The notes below the pieces were generated by a model. The model saw only the letters and a program-made list of their open reading frames with translations. It did not search any database and was not told where the DNA came from. DNA of 64,000 nucleotides from Mycobacterium sp. 852013-51886_SCH5428379 (GTDB lineage Bacteria; Actinomycetota; Actinomycetes; Mycobacteriales; Mycobacteriaceae): positions 186,001 through 250,000 of the forward strand of contig NZ_LZSU01000042.1 of assembly GCF_001665575.1 (NCBI RefSeq), read 5' to 3'. Each line of letters opens with the position of its first letter. Within the stretch, counting starts at the first letter, position 1. Of the stretch, positions 60,231-64,000 are shown one piece after another. Made by a program: the position numbers and the translations under genes.

Positions 60231-60267
60231 GGTGACCACCCTTCCTCGCGAATCGTCCTGTTTTAGT

Positions 60268-60286
60268 TAGCTGGTCTCATCAGCTA
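60268..60286. promoter_or_regulatory. Inverted repeat upstream of methyltransferase copy 4
   Basis: TAGCTG (60268-60273) and CAGCTA (60281-60286) separated by 7 bp, in an AT-richer stretch containing TTTTAGTTAG. This is a suitable place for an operator of the minus-strand methyltransferase unit. The remaining sequence to secY (60287-60500) shows a TAGACT (60369-60374) that could be a -10 for secY, but no clear -35. Confidence 0.3.
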
Positions 60287-60500
60287 TCGGCGAGGGTACG
60301 CGTCGTTTCTGAACGCCCGCTGTGACCGCCGTCGATGCGGGGATGACGGGCGATGACTGTTAATCTCGTAGACTGTTCGATGCGCGACTCGAGCAGGCTA
60401 GACGTCTGCCGTAGCGGCGCGCATGACTTGACCACGACGCTGGGTCGTCCAGCCCCATCCGCACGCCGCGCTCCATGAGGTCGGCTGCGCAGGAGGAAGA

Positions 60501-61826
60501 GTGCTTTCGGCTTTCATCTCGTCGCTGCGAACGGCCGACCTCAGGCGCAAGATCCTGTTCACCCTGGGTGCCGTCATCCTCTATCGCATCGGCGCTCAGG
60601 TTCCGTCGCCCGGCGTGAACTACCCCAATGTGCAGGAGTGCATCGCCCAGGTCAGCGGCGGTGATTCCGGTCAGATCTATTCGCTGATCAACCTGTTCTC
60701 CGGCGGTGCGCTGTTGCAGCTGTCGGTGTTCGCGGTCGGCATCATGCCCTTCATCACCGCGAGCATCATCGTGCAGCTGCTGACCGTGGTGATCCCGCGC
60801 TTCGAACAGCTCCGCAAGGAGGGCCAGGCGGGTCAGGCGAAGATGACGCAGTACACGCGTTATCTCGCGATCGCGCTGGCGCTCCTGCAGGCCACCAGCA
60901 TCGTGGCGCTGGCCGCCAACGGCGGCCTCCTGCAGGGCTGCACCCTCGACATCATCGAGGATTCGTCGATCTTCTCGCTGGTCGTCATCGTCATCGTCAT
61001 GACCGCGGGCGCCGCCCTGGTCATGTGGCTGGGCGAGCTGGTCACCGAGCGCGGCATCGGCAACGGCATGTCGCTGATCATCTTCGCCAGCATCACCGCG
61101 GCGATGCCCGCCGAAGGCAAGATGATCCTGGACAGCCGCGGCGGCCTGGTCTTCGGCCTGGTCTGCGTGGCCGCGCTGGCGATCATCATCGCCGTGGTGT
61201 TCGTCGAGCAGGGTCAGCGCCGCATCCCGGTGCAGTACGCCAAGCGCATGGTCGGCCGGAAGATGTACGGCGGTACGTCGACCTACCTGCCGCTGAAGGT
61301 CAACCAGGCCGGCGTCATCCCGGTGATCTTCGCGTCGTCGTTGATCTACATCCCGCAGCTGATCACCCAGCTGATCCAGTCCAACAGCGCGAACCCGGGC
61401 TCCGGCTGGTGGGACCGGTTCGTCGCCGAGTACCTCAGCAATCCGAGCAGCCCGGTCTACATCGCCTTCTACTTCGGCCTGATCATCTTCTTCACCTACT
61501 TCTACGTCTCGATCACGTTCAACCCCGACGAGCGTGCGGACGAGATGAAGAAGTTCGGCGGATTCATCCCGGGCATCCGGCCCGGCAGGCCGACCGCGGA
61601 CTACCTGCGCTACGTGCTCAGCCGCATCACGCTCCCGGGCTCGATCTACCTCGGCGTGGTCGCGGTCCTGCCCAACCTGTTCCTGCAGGCCGGCAGCTCG
61701 GGCCCGGTGCAGAACCTGCCGTTCGGCGGCGTCGGTGTGCTGATCATGGTCGGCGTGGGTCTGGACACCGTGAAGCAGATCGAGAGCCAGCTCATGCAAC
61801 GCAACTACGAAGGGTTCCTGAAGTGA
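60501..61826 (+). CDS. secY: Protein translocase subunit SecY
   Basis: A 441-residue core of the Sec translocon with ten transmembrane helices. N-terminal LRTADLRRKILFTLGAVILYRIGAQVPSPGVN, plug-domain region after VNYPNVQ, TAGAALVMWLGELVTERGIGNGMSLIIFASI, and the C-terminal ESQLMQRNYEGFLK. GTG with AGGAGGAA upstream. It starts the secY-adk-map operon, separate from the spc operon. Corresponds to Rv0732. Confidence 0.98.
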   Translation: MLSAFISSLRTADLRRKILFTLGAVILYRIGAQVPSPGVNYPNVQECIAQVSGGDSGQIYSLINLFSGGALLQLSVFAVGIMPFITASIIVQLLTVVIPRFEQLRKEGQAGQAKMTQYTRYLAIALALLQATSIVALAANGGLLQGCTLDIIEDSSIFSLVVIVIVMTAGAALVMWLGELVTERGIGNGMSLIIFASITAAMPAEGKMILDSRGGLVFGLVCVAALAIIIAVVFVEQGQRRIPVQYAKRMVGRKMYGGTSTYLPLKVNQAGVIPVIFASSLIYIPQLITQLIQSNSANPGSGWWDRFVAEYLSNPSSPVYIAFYFGLIIFFTYFYVSITFNPDERADEMKKFGGFIPGIRPGRPTADYLRYVLSRITLPGSIYLGVVAVLPNLFLQAGSSGPVQNLPFGGVGVLIMVGVGLDTVKQIESQLMQRNYEGFLK

Positions 61827-62368
61827 GGATCGTTCTTCTCGGACCGCCTGGGGCGGGCAAAGGCACGCAGGCCCAGAAGCTCGCCGAGAAGCTCGGCATT
61901 CCGCACATCTCGACCGGCGACCTGTTCCGCCACAACATCACCAACGAGACCGAACTGGGCGTCGAGGCCAAGAAGTACCTCGACGCCGGTGACCTGGTCC
62001 CGTCGACGCTCACCAACGCGCTGGTCGACGACCGGCTCAACGACGACGACGCGGCCCAGGGGTTCATCCTCGACGGCTACCCGCGCTCGGTCGAGCAGGC
62101 CAAGGCGCTGACCGACATGCTGGCCGCGCGCAACACCAGCCTCGACGCGGTGCTCGAGTTCCGGGTGTCCGAGGACGAGCTGCTCGGCCGCCTCAAGAGC
62201 CGCGGCCGCGCCGACGACACCGAGGACGTCATCCTCAACCGGATGAAGGTCTACCGGGACGAGACCGCACCGCTGCTCGACCACTACCGCGACGAGCTCA
62301 AGACCGTCGACGCCGTCGGCACCATGGACGAGGTCTTCGCCCGGGCGCTGCAGGCACTCGGTCAGTGA
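61823..62368 (+). CDS. adk: Adenylate kinase
   Basis: A 181-residue short-form adenylate kinase, interconverting 2 ADP with ATP and AMP. P-loop LGPPGAGKGTQAQKLAEKLG, AMP-binding HISTGDLFRHNI, GYPRSVEQA. The LID is the small form of mycobacteria without the zinc-binding cysteines. GTG start overlapping the secY stop as GTGA. Corresponds to Rv0733. Confidence 0.98.
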   Translation: MRIVLLGPPGAGKGTQAQKLAEKLGIPHISTGDLFRHNITNETELGVEAKKYLDAGDLVPSTLTNALVDDRLNDDDAAQGFILDGYPRSVEQAKALTDMLAARNTSLDAVLEFRVSEDELLGRLKSRGRADDTEDVILNRMKVYRDETAPLLDHYRDELKTVDAVGTMDEVFARALQALGQ

Positions 62369-62369
62369 C

Positions 62370-63164
62370 GTGGCCAATCTGAGGTTGCGCAGCCGCAAGG
62401 TCGTCCCGCAGCGCACCCCCGGTGAGCTGGACGCCATGGCCGCCGCCGGTGCGCTCGTCGCCGCCGCGCTACGCGCGGTGCGCGAGGCCGCCGTCCCCGG
62501 CGTCACCACCAAAGACCTCGACGCGATCGCCGAATCGGTGATCCGCGACGGCGGCGGCACCCCGTCGTTCCTCGGCTACCACGGCTTCCCGGCCAGCATC
62601 TGCTCCTCGGTCAACGACCGCGTCGTGCACGGCATCCCGTCGACCGACGACGTGCTGGCCTCCGGTGACCTGGTGTCCATCGACTGCGGCGCCATCCTCG
62701 ACGACTGGCACGGCGATTCGGCGATCACCTTCGGGGTGGGGCCGTTGATCGACGCCGACCACAACCTGTCTGAGGCCACCCGCGAATCGATGGAGGCGGG
62801 GATCGCCGCGATGGTCCCCGGCAACCGGTTGACCGACGTCTCCCACGCGATCGAGACCGGCACCCGAGCCGCCGAAAAGCGCTACGACCGCGCCTTCGGC
62901 ATCGTCGACGGCTACGGCGGACACGGCATCGGCCGGCAGATGCACATGGACCCGTTCCTGCCCAACGAGGGATCGCCCGGCCGCGGCCCCCACCTCGCGC
63001 CCGGCTCGGTGCTGGCCATCGAGCCCATGCTGACCCTGGGCACCACGAAGACGATCGTGCTCGCCGACGAGTGGACGGTCGTCACCGCCGACGGCACCCG
63101 CGCCGCGCACTGGGAGCACACCGTCGCCGTCACCGACGACGGACCGCGGATCCTCACGCTCTGA
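62370..63164 (+). CDS. map: Type I methionine aminopeptidase
   Basis: A 264-residue metalloprotease removing N-terminal Met. Metal ligands are in SIDCGAILDDWHGDSAITF (two Asp), GHGIGRQMHMDP (His), AIEPMLTLG (Glu) and HWEHTVAVT (Glu). The Cys in CSSVNDRVVHGIP is near the active site. GTG, 1 nt after the adk stop. Corresponds to Rv0734 (MapA). The short N-terminus without an SH3-binding extension fits that form. Confidence 0.97.
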   Translation: MANLRLRSRKVVPQRTPGELDAMAAAGALVAAALRAVREAAVPGVTTKDLDAIAESVIRDGGGTPSFLGYHGFPASICSSVNDRVVHGIPSTDDVLASGDLVSIDCGAILDDWHGDSAITFGVGPLIDADHNLSEATRESMEAGIAAMVPGNRLTDVSHAIETGTRAAEKRYDRAFGIVDGYGGHGIGRQMHMDPFLPNEGSPGRGPHLAPGSVLAIEPMLTLGTTKTIVLADEWTVVTADGTRAAHWEHTVAVTDDGPRILTL

Positions 63165-63187
63165 GCGCGCAATGGTATGAAAGTCCG

Positions 63188-63691
63188 GTGACCGACGGGG
63201 CCGGACTGCGAGACCCGATCGCCCTGGCCCGCGCCAACTGGGAGGCCGCCGGCTGGGGCGACGTCGCCGATGGCATGGTCGCAGTGACGTCGGTGATGCG
63301 GGCACATCAGATCCTGCTGGCCCGCGTCGAGAACGCGCTGCGGCCCTACGATCTGAGCTTCTCCCGCTACGAGCTGCTCCGACTGCTGGCGTTCAGCCGC
63401 TCCGGTGAACTACCCATCACCAAGGCTTCCGACCGGCTGCAGGTGCACGTCACCAGCGTCACCCACGCCGTCCGCCGGCTCGAGGCCGCCGGCCTGGTGG
63501 AGCGCCTGCCCCATCCGACCGATGGCCGCACGACGCTGGTGCGGATCACCGACCTGGGCCGGTCCACGGTCGAGGACGCGACCGTGACGCTCAACGACGA
63601 GGTCTTCGCCGACATCGGCATGTCGGCCGATGAATCCCGGGCGCTGGCCGCCTCCATCGAGACGTTGCGCCGGCATTCCGGCGATTTCTGA
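63188..63691 (+). CDS. MarR-family transcriptional regulator
   Basis: A 167-residue MarR regulator. The winged helix spans FSRYELLRLLAFSRSGELPITKASDRLQVHVTSVTHAVRRLEAAGLVERLPHPTDGRTTLVRIT. GTG at 63188, 23 bp after map, with AAAGTCCG upstream. It is convergent with the P450 gene, 6 bp from its stop. M. tuberculosis has sigL (Rv0735) here instead. Target unknown. Confidence 0.82.
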   Translation: MTDGAGLRDPIALARANWEAAGWGDVADGMVAVTSVMRAHQILLARVENALRPYDLSFSRYELLRLLAFSRSGELPITKASDRLQVHVTSVTHAVRRLEAAGLVERLPHPTDGRTTLVRITDLGRSTVEDATVTLNDEVFADIGMSADESRALAASIETLRRHSGDF

Positions 63692-63697
63692 CGGGAC

Positions 63698-64000
63698 TCA
63701 ACCCAGCCGGACGGACAGTTCGGAGAAGCCGGCCGACGGATAGGTCGCCGCAACCGCCCGACCGCCGAGGGTGATGCGTCGGGTCCCGGCGAACAGTTCC
63801 TCGAGCACGATCCGGAACTCCATCCGCGCCAGCGGCGCGCCCGGGCAGATATGGATGCCGCGGCCGTACAGCAGGTTCAGCGACGGATCGCGATCCAATC
63901 GGTACTGCTCGACGTCGTCGAACGCCAGGGGGTCGCGGTTGGCGGCCGCCCACACCACCGTCAGCGGCGCATCGGCCGGGATGCGGGACGCGCCGAGCGT
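63698..64000 (-). CDS. Cytochrome P450, C-terminal fragment (5' end beyond window)
   Basis: About 100 C-terminal residues of a P450, open to the right window edge. The PADAPLTVVWAAANRDPLAF segment precedes the meander and the heme loop YGRGIHICPGAPLARME holds the Cys ligand. The usual first Phe of the loop is Tyr. The sequence is not close to the tandem P450s at 31-33 kb. It ends 6 bp from the convergent MarR gene. Confidence 0.88.
   Translation of the reverse strand, partial: TLGASRIPADAPLTVVWAAANRDPLAFDDVEQYRLDRDPSLNLLYGRGIHICPGAPLARMEFRIVLEELFAGTRRITLGGRAVAATYPSAGFSELSVRLG

Overview
The window is high-GC chromosomal DNA from a fast-growing mycobacterium (Mycolicibacterium-type). The gene order follows the M. 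tuberculosis Rv0672 to Rv0735 segment almost gene by gene: fadE8-echA4-paaX-echA5, the str operon, the mycofactocin (mft) cluster, the S10 and spc ribosomal operons, sppA, and secY-adk-map. Interspersed accessory genes are arranged as I would expect in M. smegmatis-like species. GTG starts and 4-bp ATGA/GTGA start-stop overlaps are frequent. I saw no rRNA, tRNA, CRISPR array or transposase gene. Gene identities and Rv correspondences come from reading the protein sequences; no database search was possible.

Region by region. 1-3.9 kb: acyl-CoA dehydrogenase (left end cut), two crotonases and a PaaX-type regulator. 3.9-6.7 kb: two DUF3060 exported proteins on the minus strand, two DUF3558 lipoproteins and a TetR regulator. 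6.7-11.3 kb: str operon rpsL-rpsG-fusA-tuf with promoter and terminator. 11.5-14.1 kb: cutinase-like protein, SHOCT membrane protein, universal stress protein. 14.2-18.9 kb: a mycofactocin-type SDR and a ferredoxin reductase, with an arginine/ornithine catabolic cluster (rocD, amidinotransferase-fold hydrolase, AsnC regulator) between them. 19-20.8 kb: an ECF sigma factor coupled to a two-domain VOC protein. 20.8-28.0 kb: mftR and mftABCDEFG, encoding the mycofactocin precursor peptide and its maturation, glycosylation and redox enzymes. 28.0-35.0 kb: racemase pseudogene, MFS exporter with divergent TetR, two tandem P450s, and a type-B carboxylesterase. 35.1-40.9 kb: S10 operon rpsJ to rpsQ. 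41-44.1 kb: arylsulfatase and a lipoprotein. 44.1-48.6 kb: spc operon rplN to rplO. 48.7-60.2 kb: DUF732 protein, SDR, AraC regulator, DUF222/HNH protein, LLM oxidoreductase, sppA, four paralogous SAM methyltransferases and a FAD monooxygenase. 60.5-64 kb: secY-adk-map, MarR, and the C-terminal end of another P450.

How it fits together. The ribosomal operons are the fixed core. The mycofactocin genes supply a peptide-derived redox cofactor. The SDR and ferredoxin reductase nearby are plausible partners that use or reoxidise bound nicotinamide through it. Many neighbours (acyl-CoA dehydrogenase, crotonases, P450s, a KstR-like operator before the SDR) fit lipid, sterol or alcohol catabolism.

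The less expected signals are: a palindromic repeat bounded by a 15-bp direct duplication between fadE8 and echA4, with a second copy at 18.9 kb; nearly identical terminators ending the S10 and spc operons; a strong hairpin just before the rpsJ ribosome-binding site; a shared palindrome before both P450 genes; and a possible 41-47 residue protein at 57.3 kb.
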